Part shown: positions 25,401-32,819 of the stretch, one piece after another
How positions within the stretch are numbered: position 1 is the first letter of the stretch
How the letters are laid out: every line of letters starts with the position of its first letter
Assembly (NCBI GenBank): GCA_030248215.1
Contig: JASANG010002092.1
Span: 582,402 to 646,401, forward strand
Length of the DNA stretch: 64,000 bases
Direction of reading: 5' to 3'
DNA from: Enoplolaimus lenunculus
Lineage: Eukaryota; Nematoda; Enoplea; Enoplida; Thoracostomopsidae
The notes under the pieces: model-generated
Told to the model about the DNA's origin: nothing
Databases searched by the model: none
Seen by the model: the letters and a program-made list of their open reading frames with translations, nothing else
Program-made: the position numbers and the translations under genes

Positions 25401-25457
25401 CAACGGTGTCGTTGTTGCCAGGAGCAGTAAAGTCAGATACTATAGGGAATGTGAAGC
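1170..25457 (-). CDS. Large multi-exon gene, low-complexity Ser/Thr-rich protein, both ends outside or unresolved
   Basis: Seven internal exons were assembled by eye from open frames bounded by AG acceptors and GT donors: 25457-24768, 15056-14712, 14296-13972, 13111-12193, 11231-10847, 3421-2558 and 1472-1170. The split-codon phases agree at all six junctions, no exon has an in-frame stop, and together they give about 1,277 codons. Because the first exon starts and the last ends mid-codon, the start codon lies beyond 25457 and the stop before 1170. The protein is rich in Ser, Thr, Gly, Asn and Pro, with Asn and Ser runs and many SP/TP sites, so it should be largely disordered. One charged, probably helical patch spans the fourth and fifth exons. 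I recognise no named family. A regulatory, scaffold or chromatin role is possible but is only a guess. Introns of 0.4 to 9.7 kb are packed with small transposons. Missed small exons in the two longest introns cannot be excluded. Confidence 0.7.
1473..2557 (-). other. Intron between exons F and G
   Basis: No gene was seen. It holds a partial TTCCGG-family hAT-like end at 2474-2540 and short CCGGAACC runs near 2095-2130. The rest is AT-rich unique-looking sequence. Confidence 0.55.
2558..3421 (-). CDS. Exon F of the large low-complexity gene
   Basis: The 864-nt exon starts at a weak acceptor (CAACCAG|TA, poor pyrimidine tract) and ends at CGCG|GTGCGT. It encodes a Ser-rich segment with VARQFNSRWMTSPHSGKYDI near the start and a basic AKRRRTV patch that could act as a nuclear localisation signal. 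The phase fits exons E and G. The acceptor is the least certain in the gene: the 7.4-kb intron upstream could hide a small extra exon. Confidence 0.66.
3422..4111. other. Intronic sequence, nothing recognised
   Basis: AT-rich sequence at the 3' end of the 7.4-kb intron between exons E and F. I see no coding signal or clear repeat structure. Confidence 0.5.
4112..4550. mobile_element. hAT-like MITE, TTCCGG family, degraded copy
   Basis: It starts CAGGGCGCAACCG, has CCGGAACCGG motifs near both ends and shares the family interior (a motif around TACCTTCGACGATTTAT, and GGGGAAATAACCC). The right end, GCCGGCTGTAAGCCCC, is a decayed form of the family end. No target duplication was found. Confidence 0.6.
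4551..5344. other. Intronic sequence, nothing recognised
   Basis: AT-rich, with no open frame of note and no recognised repeat. Confidence 0.45.
5345..5662. mobile_element. GCCGAT-family MITE
   Basis: Reiterated GCCGAT/ATCGGC motifs occur at both ends, with an interior shared with the copies near 27085, 34122 and 36930 (for example AACAGTTTTCCTG and ATGCGCCCAGA variants). It ends in ATCGGCACATCC. Fresh copies elsewhere end AGGGATGTGCCGAT, so it may be another hAT-like group. Confidence 0.55.
5690..6165. repeat. AT-rich 150-180 bp repeat module (inverted copy)
   Basis: It begins with a GGGTCGAAAGGTGGATGTCC block, then repeats units with TAGCTAATTTGCATAATTG, GGTTTTTGGGTGCGAGGAAT and AAACCGATAATTGAATAG. 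The same parts, in the opposite orientation, recur at 32820, 34975, 37380 and 39720. Confidence 0.65.
6378..6955. repeat. Fold-back element of GACAACTCGTCG arrays
   Basis: About 16 degenerate 15-bp units (GACAACTCGTCGCCC and variants) lie at 6378-6620. The reverse complement (GGGCGACGAGTTGTC) is arrayed at 6826-6955, with a roughly 200-bp spacer that includes TTGTTCCCA repeats. Single units in inverted orientation also bracket 32265-32430. The arrays would form a long hairpin. Confidence 0.7.
6956..7665. other. Intronic sequence, nothing recognised
   Basis: AT-rich sequence without coding signal or clear repeat. Confidence 0.4.
7666..7872. mobile_element. GGCCCATG-family MITE with CCTAAAC/CCTAAG runs, degraded
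   Basis: It contains GGAACAGTATTATAAGCATA followed by CCTAAACCTAAACC runs, then TCTAAAGCTTAA and CCGCCTCTGATCTAT, in the same order as the better copies at 47758 and 48694. Confidence 0.5.
7873..10009. other. Intronic sequence, mostly unrecognised
   Basis: Only fragments of GGATATCCGG-type repeats (about 8100-8470) are seen. Short open frames such as 8876-9106 and 9317-9511 show no recognisable protein and are judged chance. Confidence 0.4.
10010..10330. mobile_element. hAT-like MITE, TTCCGG family, degraded copy
   Basis: Its interior matches the 28236 copy closely (CATGTCACCGAAAATTCATT, then GGTGAAATAACCCTA). The ends are decayed. Confidence 0.55.
10476..10776. mobile_element. hAT-like MITE pieces ending in GCACCCTG
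   Basis: CCGGTTCC-type motifs are followed by an interior shared with 17140-17270 (TTGAATTGCTTTCGATGAG, TTATCAATGATTAATTG) and a terminal GCTTTGCACCCTG. A second end-like TTCCCTGG at 10549 suggests two elements are juxtaposed. Confidence 0.45.
10847..11231 (-). CDS. Exon E of the large low-complexity gene
   Basis: The acceptor TTTATTTTAG|GCA and the strong donor TATG|GTAAGT bound 385 nt. The exon begins in phase 0 and continues the charged patch with AVNARRKYAGDIRARKASG, followed by KLLDDIDG. It then turns into His-rich, Gln-run and Thr/Ser/Gly-rich sequence. One base is left over, matching exon F. Confidence 0.74.
11585..12001. mobile_element. hAT-like MITE, GGATATT family, in intron D-E
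   Basis: The interior (a motif around GGAACCACGACTGTAAATAT, with GTAAGTTTATACC) matches the copies at 561 and 52780. It ends in CAGCGTTTCCTGG. It lies wholly within the intron between exons D and E. Confidence 0.5.
12193..13111 (-). CDS. Exon D of the large low-complexity gene
   Basis: The acceptor is TTTTTTCTGTTATAG|G and the donor AAAAA|GTAAGA, a near-consensus site. The 919-nt exon is the longest of the gene. It encodes a Gly/Ser/Asn/Arg-rich segment containing RSRRSPAERN, a GRRRHHN basic patch and an NNNINNNNHN run. It ends in a charged stretch, PFRLPAEEKQRIATLHNEI, that looks helical and continues into exon E. That patch is the best candidate for a conserved motif in a homology search. 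Confidence 0.76.
13112..13971 (-). other. Intron between exons C and D
   Basis: No gene was seen. A short CCGGATAT-type repeat end lies at 13700-13740. Confidence 0.5.
13972..14296 (-). CDS. Exon C of the large low-complexity gene
   Basis: The acceptor TTTTGTTGCAG|CA and the donor AATCG|GTAGTT bound a 325-nt exon. Its two starting bases complete the codon left by exon B, and two bases remain at its end. The product is Ser/Thr/Ala-rich with a TATTTT run. Flanking introns of 415 and 860 bp hold no recognised gene. Confidence 0.7.
14297..14711 (-). other. Intron between exons B and C
   Basis: Short intron with no recognised repeat or gene. Confidence 0.5.
14712..15056 (-). CDS. Exon B of the large low-complexity gene
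   Basis: The acceptor TTTTAG|GT follows a T-rich tract and the donor is AAAG|GTACTT. The exon is 345 nt and keeps the phase of exon A. It encodes an Asn/Ser/Thr-rich segment with an NNNN run followed by YLFYQN. A nest of small transposons sits just upstream in the intron (15095-15560), about 40 bp from this acceptor. Confidence 0.72.
15095..15700. mobile_element. Tc1/mariner-like MITE (TGTCGTARGCC end), interrupted and degraded
   Basis: It starts TATGTCGTAGGCCAATCTGC, the same end as the intact copy at 29595-29801. It is split by the hAT-like MITE at 15131-15517. After that insertion the sequence resumes with GGCCTATGCCAATC and GGCCTAGCC motifs like those inside the intact copy. The right boundary is uncertain. 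Confidence 0.5.
15131..15517. mobile_element. hAT-like MITE, TTCCGG family, nested, with odd right half
   Basis: It begins CAGGGTGCAACCGGAATT, ends CCCCTG, and is flanked by a perfect 8-bp duplication, CCAATAAC (15123-15130 and 15518-15525). The left half matches the copy at 156-558 read backwards. From about 15370 the family sequence is replaced by a version biased to A and C with expanded homopolymers, which looks like poor base calling. Confidence 0.8.
15701..16422. other. Intronic sequence, nothing recognised
   Basis: AT-rich part of the 9.7-kb intron between exons A and B. No coding signal was seen. Confidence 0.4.
16423..16856. mobile_element. hAT-like MITE, TCCGGAT family, 434 bp
   Basis: The ends are CAGGCTGCGACCAGATATT and GGATATCCGGTGGCGCCCT. 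The flanks AATCTAAT (16415-16422) and AATTTAAT (16857-16864) match at 7 of 8 positions, an aged 8-bp duplication. The interior is shared with 21627 (inverted) and 48975. Confidence 0.75.
17277..17571. mobile_element. hAT-like MITE, TTCCGG family, about 295 bp
   Basis: It has ends CAGGGTGCAACCGGAATT and CCCGGTTGCACCCTG with the family interior (GACAATCGCCGAAAATAAAC). The flanking AT-rich bases resemble each other but give no exact duplication. A piece of a second family ending GCATCCTGG adjoins at 17140-17268. Confidence 0.75.
17572..18427. other. Intronic sequence, nothing recognised
   Basis: AT-rich sequence between the preceding MITE and the minisatellite, with no coding or repeat signal. 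Confidence 0.4.
18428..20026 (+). CDS. 532-codon open frame over an 87-bp minisatellite, coding status unknown
   Basis: The frame opens at ATG 18428 with 16 unique codons, runs through 17 units of 29 codons and closes after 23 further unique codons. The unit reads as a hydrophobic/aromatic stretch with SFSYSSFLGLRYIYF followed by TEPDAAVLQNK. I recognise no protein. Because 87 is divisible by three and the units are nearly identical, an open frame over the array follows from one open unit, so length alone is not evidence of a gene. It also lies antisense within the 9.7-kb intron of the large gene. No promoter, splice or polyadenylation evidence was found for it. If translated, the product would be a repetitive, poorly charged protein. 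Confidence 0.2.
   Translation: MFAVPVNSRKTCLNVFFTVSFSYSSFLGLHYIYFTEPDAAVLQNKFTVSFSYSSFLGLRYIYFTEPDAAVLQNKFTVSFSYSSFLGLRYIYFTEPDAAVLQNKFTVSFSYSSFLGLRYIYFTEPDAAVLQNKFTVSFSYSSFLGLRYIYFTEPDAAVLQNKFTVSFSYSSFLGLRYIYFTEPDAAVLQNKFTVSFSYSSFLGLRYIYFTEPDAAVLQNKFTVSFSYSSFLGLRYIYFTEPDAAVLQNKFTVSFSYSSFLGLHYIYFTEPDAAVLQNKFTVSFSYSSFLGLHYIYFTEPDAAVLQNKFTVSFSYSSFLGLRYIYFTEPDAAVLQNKFTVSFSYSSFLGLHYIYFTEPDAAVLQNKFTVSFSYSSFLGLHYIYFTEPDAAVLQNKFTVSFSYSSFLGLHYIYFTEPDAAVLQNKFTVSFSYSSFLGLHYIYFTEPDAAVLQNKFTVSFSYSSFLGLRYIYFTEPDAAVLQNKFTVSFSYSSFLWLRYIYFTEPDAAVLQNKLHTMNFNLKFRTKQNKMKYMKFD
18476..19954. repeat. 87-bp minisatellite, 17 units, nearly identical
   Basis: Seventeen head-to-tail 87-bp units occupy exactly 1,479 bp. 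Differences are almost confined to one G/A site in each unit (GCGCTATATA or GCACTATATA) plus one G-to-T change in the last unit. The order of variants along the array is A, seven G, two A, G, four A, two G. Such uniformity points to recent amplification or ongoing homogenisation. The unit contains a TATATATA run and a CCGGACGCCGCGG GC-rich core. Confidence 0.97.
20330..20596. mobile_element. hAT-like MITE, CAGGGTTYCA family, 267 bp
   Basis: It starts CAGGGTTTCACGTG with GTTCCGG and TTCCTG motifs and ends GGTAGAACCCTG. No exact target duplication was found. It is related to the elements at 36676 and 52528. Confidence 0.55.
20597..21626. other. Intronic sequence with a TA-rich microsatellite
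   Basis: A TATATG/TATATA-rich stretch lies at about 20985-21045, and decayed CCGGACC motifs at 21360-21380. No gene was seen. Confidence 0.45.
21627..22020. mobile_element. hAT-like MITE, TCCGGAT family (inverted relative to 16423)
   Basis: It begins CAGGGTGCCACCAGATATC and its interior is the reverse of the 16423 element (for example GTTAAACGCATTTTTGCATT). The right end is decayed, so no duplication can be read. Confidence 0.6.
22021..24767. other. Rest of intron A-B; hAT-like end and an AAC microsatellite
   Basis: A CGGAATCG-rich stretch at about 22340-22556 ends in GCCACCCTG and looks like a further hAT-like MITE. A perfect AAC run lies at about 23209-23229. Otherwise it is AT-rich sequence without a supported gene. 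Confidence 0.45.
24768..25457 (-). CDS. Exon A of the large low-complexity gene
   Basis: The acceptor is a pyrimidine stretch ending ATTTCAG and the donor is GCG|GTGAGT. The exon is 690 nt, with two bases completing a codon at the start and one base left over at the end. It encodes an acidic, Asp/Ser-rich stretch that includes GYESLDDSSDGQWVTPPD and a short run beginning YSLARLEDSNRINKLK. The last codons, AAQTIR, join in frame to GPQSFSNEW in the next exon. It is the most 5' exon I can place. The start-phase shows that at least one upstream exon exists, but none was recognised between here and 49.7 kb. Confidence 0.72.
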
Positions 25458-27084
25458 CTGAAATGTAGTACTATTTACACAAAAAAATTTACTTTCTCAA
25501 AGCAAGTGTCGCTCGTGAGTCTATAGACAGGAGTGCGCAAATGTCTGAAATCGCATGTTGCAAAATGTACAAGCACACGTTGCGTGTTGTCCCGACCACG
25601 ACCACGACGACCACCAACACCACCTCACTTTGGGGGGTTGATTTCAGGCGTGTTTTCGGTTATTCCCCCAGCCCACGTTTGCCCAAAAATGGTTGATTTT
25701 TGAAATGTTTCATATTTGAACTTCTCGCTACCTCTCCTGATTATTTCACGCCCAAATTTGAAATATTCAATGATTGACGTCCCTGCCTTTTGGGCCCCAA
25801 AATTTTTTGTCAAAATAAGTTAGACATATTATATACCAATCATTCGACGCAGCTTGCAGAGCTGAGTTGAATGTCGTTAAATTTTTCTCAATCAAACGTC
25901 TGAGTAACGAGTTATGATCAAATCACTGATTTGGCGCCGTCCCAAATCGTTGACAGGGCGCAAAATCAGTTATTTGACAACTCGTCCAAAGTAACTGTAT
26001 AAATCAAAAATCACGGCCAAAGCTGCTGTGCGTTTAAAATTAGTGTTACTGTAGTCATCGTAAGGATTAAGGAAACCAAACAACACAAGTCGATGTGATA
26101 CTAATCAGTTCGAAAAATACTTATGGCTTCAACGGTAAATATTAAAACGACCTGCTTCTTAAAAGTGAAAGTTCTAGCCTTTTTTTACATAAGTACATAA
26201 ACAAGCCTATACTAGTGCAAATTGCTACAATAGGCACTAGAAATCTAAGTTCGTATTCTCAAATGTGTGTAGCACCTATTACAAGTTGGTGATACGTAGG
26301 CCTTGTAACTTTCGAAGCAGGGAATAGTGAGGTTTGAAATTCAGCACATTAATCGCTTTCGATTTTCTCTGCTACTGTACAAATTTTGAGATCTGTAATT
26401 GCACCAGTTCGTTAGTTTGAAAACCTATTACGTACTAACTGGTAATAGGTGCTATATGCATTTGAGAATATAGGCCATAGATTTAGATCTTACCAGTGGA
26501 CTTTAACTTCCGAGTAATCCAATTACTCATAAATGGCAAACGATCGAAAAAACCGCACCAAATACACCAACGAAACTGAATCGAATATAAGAAAATGTAC
26601 CAATAATGATACGAAGCTTTCCCTATTCAAACAGTTTAAACAAAATGCTTTCAGATAGTGAATATTTTGTGCAAAGCACAAGATCGCAAGAATATAATAC
26701 TTATTACAAGCCTAATCAATAAATATGATCTAAAAAAGAAATCAGCAAAATAATTAAACCTTACGTAACCGACGCGTCGAATCCGCATCGATATTAAGCT
26801 TATCGTGGTGTAATCGGAATTTCAGGCCGATAAACAAATCCGGAACGTTTCACTGGCCGGTTCCGGTATTTAATACGGCATTTTTTAGTGATATGCCGAT
26901 ACCAAAATTTTTGCAGATGCCAATACCGACTCTTTTGAAATTCTGGAAACCCAATATGAAAAGGAAATATTGTCAAAATCAACCAATTTTATCTAAACTC
27001 AGGTTGGGAAGCTAGAGAAAAGACCAACGTTTCACTTTTGCCTATGTACAAAATCTCTGAATTTGACGTTTCAATTAGGGATGT
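25458..27084. other. Upstream intron of the large gene, nothing recognised
   Basis: AT-rich sequence. GCCGAT-type motifs appear from about 26800 (GGCCGGTTCCGG, then ATGCCGATACC). No upstream exon could be identified. Confidence 0.4.
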
Positions 27085-27430
27085 GCCGATTCTAACATTT
27101 TTGCAGATTCCGATTCTTATTTTGAAATTTTGTCGATGCCGAACCGATGCCGATTCCAACTTCAGTACACCATGTTTAATATACAAATAGGATACTACAT
27201 TTCATCATTTATATGAAGACTTAAACCCTAACCATCATAAACCATTACGTACGTATAATTTTATAAGAACGGTTCATTCAAATAATTTTTTCAAACACAA
27301 ACGCAAGAGAGATAACAGTTTTCCTGAAACACACTGATATGCGCCCAGACATGAAGAAATTGATAGCGTACCATCTGACTGATTTGTGCAAAATGTATCG
27401 GCAGAGTCTACATTTTTTGCAGTGCCAACG
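27085..27430. mobile_element. GCCGAT-family MITE
   Basis: It starts AGGGATGTGCCGATTC with repeated GATGCCGA motifs and has the same interior as 5345-5662 (ACAGTTTTCCTG, GCGCCCAGACATGAA). Its right end abuts a TTCCGG-family element. Confidence 0.6.
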
Positions 27431-27768
27431 CCGGTTCCGGTTCTGGTAAACTTTTACGGGAATTGAAAATTCCGGCATTAAATTATGGTCGGTGGAAATT
27501 AAGATATTTTGCAATTAAAATTTAAGAAGATTTCATTCGTATAGTATATAACCCTTGACAATCGCCGACAATAAACCTTCGAAGTTAGATTGCGCTTCCG
27601 TGGATTATGAAAATCTAACAAGACAGCAGATAAAGTGAATAGCTCTTCAAATAAAGGTCATTTCACCAACAATATTGCAAAAAAAATGTAATTTCATTTT
27701 CCGGCTCCGATAAATTTTTCAAACTCCGCTTCCGGTTCCGGTAAATTGTAATTCCGGCTGCACACTGA
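27431..27768. mobile_element. hAT-like MITE, TTCCGG family
   Basis: GGTTCCGGTTCTGG at the left and TTCCGGTTCCGG, then TTCCGGCTGCACACTG at the right, with the family interior (GACAATCGCCGACAATAAAC). The left terminus is lost where it meets the GCCGAT element. Confidence 0.65.
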
Positions 27769-28229
27769 TCGTAACCAACTCAACTAAAAAAGGTACGATT
27801 AACCTTAGACTTACGTAATAACACGTACCGCAGTTCTACCACCGTAAAAACCTGGCCGGAATAGAACTTCAATTGTGCCGGAATTTGAACACGAATCAGA
27901 ATGCCATTCAAACCCTGGCATATATACATATCGTATGTTCACGTATACGTACAGTAAAACGTATAGCGTACGTACGTAGGTACGTATATCAAATTCACTT
28001 CCTTGTCTGCATCGACACCGCAGAAACACGACTTCAGGTGTGTGCAAGAATACAGCATTTAATTGAAACGCAACAACACACAAGAAAACTACAACAAACA
28101 ATAAAAATAAAATGTACAAAAAGAAGCTTAGAAATCGAAAAACTAAACAAAAAACTTTGAAGACAAAAACGATACACGTTAAACTCTTTTTAACTTGAAT
28201 TACTCAATTTTAAAACATTCGACTGTGCT

Positions 28230-28586
28230 AAAGTTACGAACCGGAAAATGAAAAATACATGTCAACGAAAAATTCATTTTAATTTTCTTTTTTACAATAT
28301 TACTGGTGAAATAACCCTAATGGAGATAGGTATTTACTTTATCTGCTGTATTTTAGATTTTGATTATCCTCGGAAGTACAATCTACTTTCGATGCTTTCC
28401 TTTCGGCGACTGTCAAGGGTTATATACTATACGAATAAAATTACTTAATTTTTATCGTCATTTTTTAGTAAAATATCTTAATTTCCACCGACCAAAATTT
28501 AATACCGAAATTTTTAATTCCGATACAAATTTACCGGAGCCGGAAGGTCAAAATTTGTCGGAACCGGAATTCCGGCTGCACCCTGC
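28230..28586. mobile_element. hAT-like MITE, TTCCGG family
   Basis: Same family as 10010 and 27431. It ends with GGAACCGGAATTCCGGCTGC followed by ACCCTG. The left end is decayed. Confidence 0.65.
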
Positions 28587-28659
28587 TACAGACATACGTA
28601 ACATATATGTCCTTAGTAAAAGCACAGTGTACTTTTTCATATGAACCAAACTTAAAGAC

Positions 28660-29040
28660 ACTAGTGATGAGTCGATATCAAAATTTTTGCCGCTGCCGAT
28701 TCTTATTTTGAAATTCTGAAGATGCAGAACCGATGGTGATATCGATACTGATGACCAATTTTAATACAACTTGCTTAATCAATAGCTACAATCACTGCAA
28801 TAGAAAATTATTACAGAATAGTCGATGTGGGACTACACGCATTGAGCGAAACTCGGCCGCATACTTACTTACTGATAATATGTTCAAATTGGGGATGTGC
28901 CGATCGGTACGTAATATTAATATCGGCATTTTTCGTGAGTATCGGCGTCGTACTGCAAAAATGGCGCTTCTTTGACGATACTTTTTGCAATTTACAGTGA
29001 ATTGGAATGTTATCGATTTCACTATTTGGCGTAGCTCCAG
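28660..29040. mobile_element. GCCGAT-family MITE fragments
   Basis: Two pieces, at 28670-28760 (GATGAGTCGATATC, GCCGCTGCCGATTC) and 28893-29037 (GGGGATGTGCCGATCGG, AATATCGGCATT), resemble opposite ends of the family and may form one element. Confidence 0.5.
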
Positions 29041-29594
29041 ACTCGAACTAATATTAGAATTAAAAAAGTTGAACGGAAAAAATCAACTAAACAACGAACC
29101 ACTATCTATGCTTATGATATGAAGCACATCGAGATAATGTCTGCGCAAGTGGCGCTACAAAAACACATGTTTGGCGTCTTCTTGAGCAAACATCTTGAAT
29201 TGTCGCGCCTGCAAATGAAGGCAGCGTAGTGTACGTATATATATATAAACACAAAGCTCGCTCCTTCAAAAAACAAGCTACACAATTTGCAAACAGATTT
29301 TGTGTACTCCACTGTTTTTTGCGTAAATTTCTCGAAAATAAACTATAAAACAAAAACGTTACAAGCAACAGTATCTCAGTCAAACACAAACGACATCGTC
29401 CGCTTTACGGCTCTTAAACGTCATTAAAACACTAAAAATTCACGTGGTACATACGCATGAGCGCATGTCGTTTGTAATAGAGAAAGGAATAATGTATGGT
29501 ACTATTACATCAGTTTCCATTTTTCCAAACATATATTTGTTTGCCTTGTGCTTAATATAAATTTAATATTTTAAATAATACACGTATATACGTA

Positions 29595-29801
29595 TGTCGT
29601 AAGCCTATCTGCTATTTGAAGCAACTAGCTGTTTGGTCTAGGCCAAACAGTGATTGTGAGATTTCGCAAAACAGCAGAGATGCAACACCAACGCAGATTG
29701 ATTGACGGTATTGCGTCTGTTCAAATAATCAAATGTGGTTGGTCCATAAGTTCGATAACAGTCTAGCCCAATTTGACTGAATAGCAGATTGGCCTACGAC
29801 A
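29595..29801. mobile_element. Tc1/mariner-like MITE, 207 bp
   Basis: Inverted ends TGTCGTAAGCCTATCTGC and GCAGATTGGCCTACGACA, about 22 bp long with two mismatches, are flanked by TA on both sides, the duplication typical of Tc1/mariner. The interior is non-coding. Confidence 0.7.
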
Positions 29802-31104
29802 TAGAGGTATATTGGGGATGCAGACGACCCCATGGCTTTTGTCCAAAAGAGCAAGCGCCTTCTTGGCCTGATACAAATGCAAGCATCATTGAATTTTGTC
29901 ACATTGTCACCCGAACAAATCTCATTTAAACGACAATTTGTCGCCCACCATTCGTTATATATAAAACTTAAAACTTGTACCATTGCGCGTAGACTTAGTG
30001 TATGTAAAACAAAACCTGACTGAACAATGAATTCAGGGAGCAACCGGAATTTACGTTCCGGAAATTCGTTATTTTTTTAATATCCGGACACGGTATTAAT
30101 CCCAAACTTTATTTCACACACAGGTTTGTAAGAAAAGTGACGTAAATGAAGATAGAAATGTATACAAGGAAAAGCGCGGCGCTAAAAAAGCGCACAATTC
30201 CAATAGAAAACAAACAATTAAAAAAATTTCCACGTTATCCAATCCATAACAACTTGACGGAGTGCACCATATGTACGATTGGCGCCAGTGCGACATAAAC
30301 TTAGTTTATTGCAATTCAAATGATCTTAACAGATGTGCCAGTGCAAGCCGAACATCATATGTCATAAATGGAATTTTAATTTTTCAATCCTCCCAATAAA
30401 TATGTATCACATTGCCAAAGCGCATACACTCTCACACAGTTTCCATATGCGTATATAACAAGAAATAAGACCTGAAATATGTACCTGATCCATTATGTCA
30501 ACAATCAATGCTCATAACCAGTCTGCACTTCCTTGCAGTACGTATATAGTGTATTAAAACGTGAAAATTTGTAGAAAAGCCTAGAAAACACTCTGCACAT
30601 AACAAAAACAGAAACCTGTAACAAGACTAAGACTGCATCATCTGCCAATTATGCCAGCATTTCTGTGTAACACCTCCCCCAGCGGCGCCAGCCACCACCC
30701 AACGCGATGCAACAAAACGTATACGTACGTAGTAAATTACAGTGCCAAAACAGCGCTGCCACAATAAAAACTGCGTGCACAACAACTAAAAACAAACTCA
30801 ACACATATATGTTACGTATATCCAATGTACGTACATATATGAGCTGAAATTACCGCAAGAACGTGTTGTTTTCAATATTAACCCAAGGACCCGATACAGT
30901 ATTATACTGAAAACAACCATAGCATCGGATACCGCGATATCCGGCCGAAATCGAATAACGCCAGATCCGGATACTAATATCAGGTCTCCACTGTTGCCGG
31001 AAACCGTTATTTAAGTAAGTATATACATATTTCAACAAAAAGTAAAACTCAACCCTACGAATATCGTATTAATATAGTTACTCTAATCTATTTCGGCCGC
31101 GCTA
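29802..31104. other. No gene recognised
   Basis: A short hAT-like end (CAGGGAGCAACCGG, at 30034) and TCCGGAT motifs at 30920-30985 are visible. The remainder is AT-rich. Confidence 0.4.
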
Positions 31105-31270
31105 TACTTGACGTCCGGCGCCGTCCGTCACCGTACGCGCCGTCCGTCACCATACGTAATCGTATGTGAGTTATTTGTGTATGATACCGCAGGATGACGC
31201 ACGGCGCCGTACGGGTGACGGACGGCGCCGTACGGGTGACGGACGGCGCCGTACGGGTGACCGACGGTAG
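31105..31270. repeat. 21-bp tandem repeat with inverted flank (fold-back)
   Basis: More than three copies of a 21-bp unit containing ACGGCGCCGTACGGGTG lie at 31199-31267. Reverse-oriented units (CGCCGTCCGTCACC) lie at 31112-31155. The unit is itself rich in the palindrome GGCGCC. Confidence 0.8.
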
Positions 31271-32819
31271 GTACCGTGATGGAACTGACGTCTGCGGACG
31301 ATAACAAAAGTATTGCGCAACCCTTAGAGTTTGTTCGCGCAAGAGTTTTCATAGTACTGATTTCTTAGCCCATGTATATGCTGTAGCGCAAACTCCTAAG
31401 CAGTACGCAAGGCATTTTGCTGCAGTGTATTCTGATTGGTTACTGATATTAGCGAGTACCAGAAGCTGATTTTTTTCGAATTTAACCCTTTAGCCAATTT
31501 GGCTAAAACCCCAAAAAATTAGCCAATCTGAAATTTTATAGCCAACATCCAAACATACCACTCAGAAAAATTTGCTTTCTCTGATGCACGTTGCGTTTTG
31601 CTGATACCCGACTAAGCCGACTTAAATTATGTGGCATTGAAAATCTTGCTTAAACAGATAGAATATTCTAAAAATGAAGAGTTAGCGACCGTGGGTGAAA
31701 TGTAAAATCGGTCAATCTCCAAAAGAGAGGTGGGGAAAACTCAACACGTGCGTACTAGTTAGTACCTATTTGAAATACAAAACCTAGCAAGTTGCATACG
31801 TACCGTGAGCCGAAGCCGTAAACCAAGGCAGAAAAAGCCAGTTCTTCAAAGGCTGAAATATATTCAGTGAGGATATTCGTACTTAACTTAAATGTATCCG
31901 TTTCTTTGAGCCTGTTGAACATTCAGCCGCTAACAAATAACGCTGCAATAAAATAAGCTAGGATCCAATTTCGCACATATATTTCTTCATTTTGCGAACA
32001 AAATAAAAATCCCTAACTACATATGTATGCACGTGTAAAGCAGATCTGTCCCGAACTCGGACCCGTAGCCAAGGGGGTGGGGCAGAGGGCTCAGCCCCTC
32101 CTTGGAAAATTTTGGCCCCCCTAGAAAATTTTCAACCTTTGTCATAACTCACTGAAAACCCTTGAATGCCCCGCCTGAAAATTTTTAGCACACCCTACCC
32201 TAGTAAGGTGACCTCGCTACGGACCTGCTCGAACTGTGATTTCTTCTGAATGAAACTACGACAGATCATCGCCCGACAACTTGCCAACAGATTTCTAAAG
32301 CCTATGAACAAATCTAAGCATAATCCTAAGCGTATGTCTAAGACTAAGCATAACACTGGATAAAGAATTGTAGTCAATAAAATTTCGAACTACAAAAGTC
32401 GAACGACGAGTTGTCGGGCGGCGAATTGTCGTGATAACATTCTGAACACCTGGACCGGCTTGGCATAGTGCCCGGGTCAGGTCTAACGTATATATGAAGT
32501 TTTTTAAACACAACTGTAGAAAGTACACTCACTGTTTCAAACATTAAACAAACAACACATATAGAACCAACCACCCTTCTCGAAAACAGCTTGAAAACTA
32601 CGTACACATATGTCATTAATACAAGCACACACAAGCATAAAATGCTGGATATATATCACAAAAAAGCCGCCCGCCGTCATACAAAATTATTTTAAAGCCA
32701 ATACGCAATCATATGTATTGTTTTCAACACAAAACAACTGCACGAGGATCACTGTACTATGCTATGAAATTCCGTCATCTGCAGCTCATATACACCAGTC
32801 GTAGTGGGACTACATTTAT
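31271..32819. other. No gene; short MITE-like pieces
   Basis: A roughly 155-bp unit at 32065-32220 has inverted CCGTAGC/GCTACGG ends and TCAGCCCCTCC. A unit at 32265-32430 is bounded by inverted GACAACTTGCC-type motifs related to the 6.4-kb fold-back, with CCTAAGC-like runs inside. No coding signal was seen. Confidence 0.45.
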
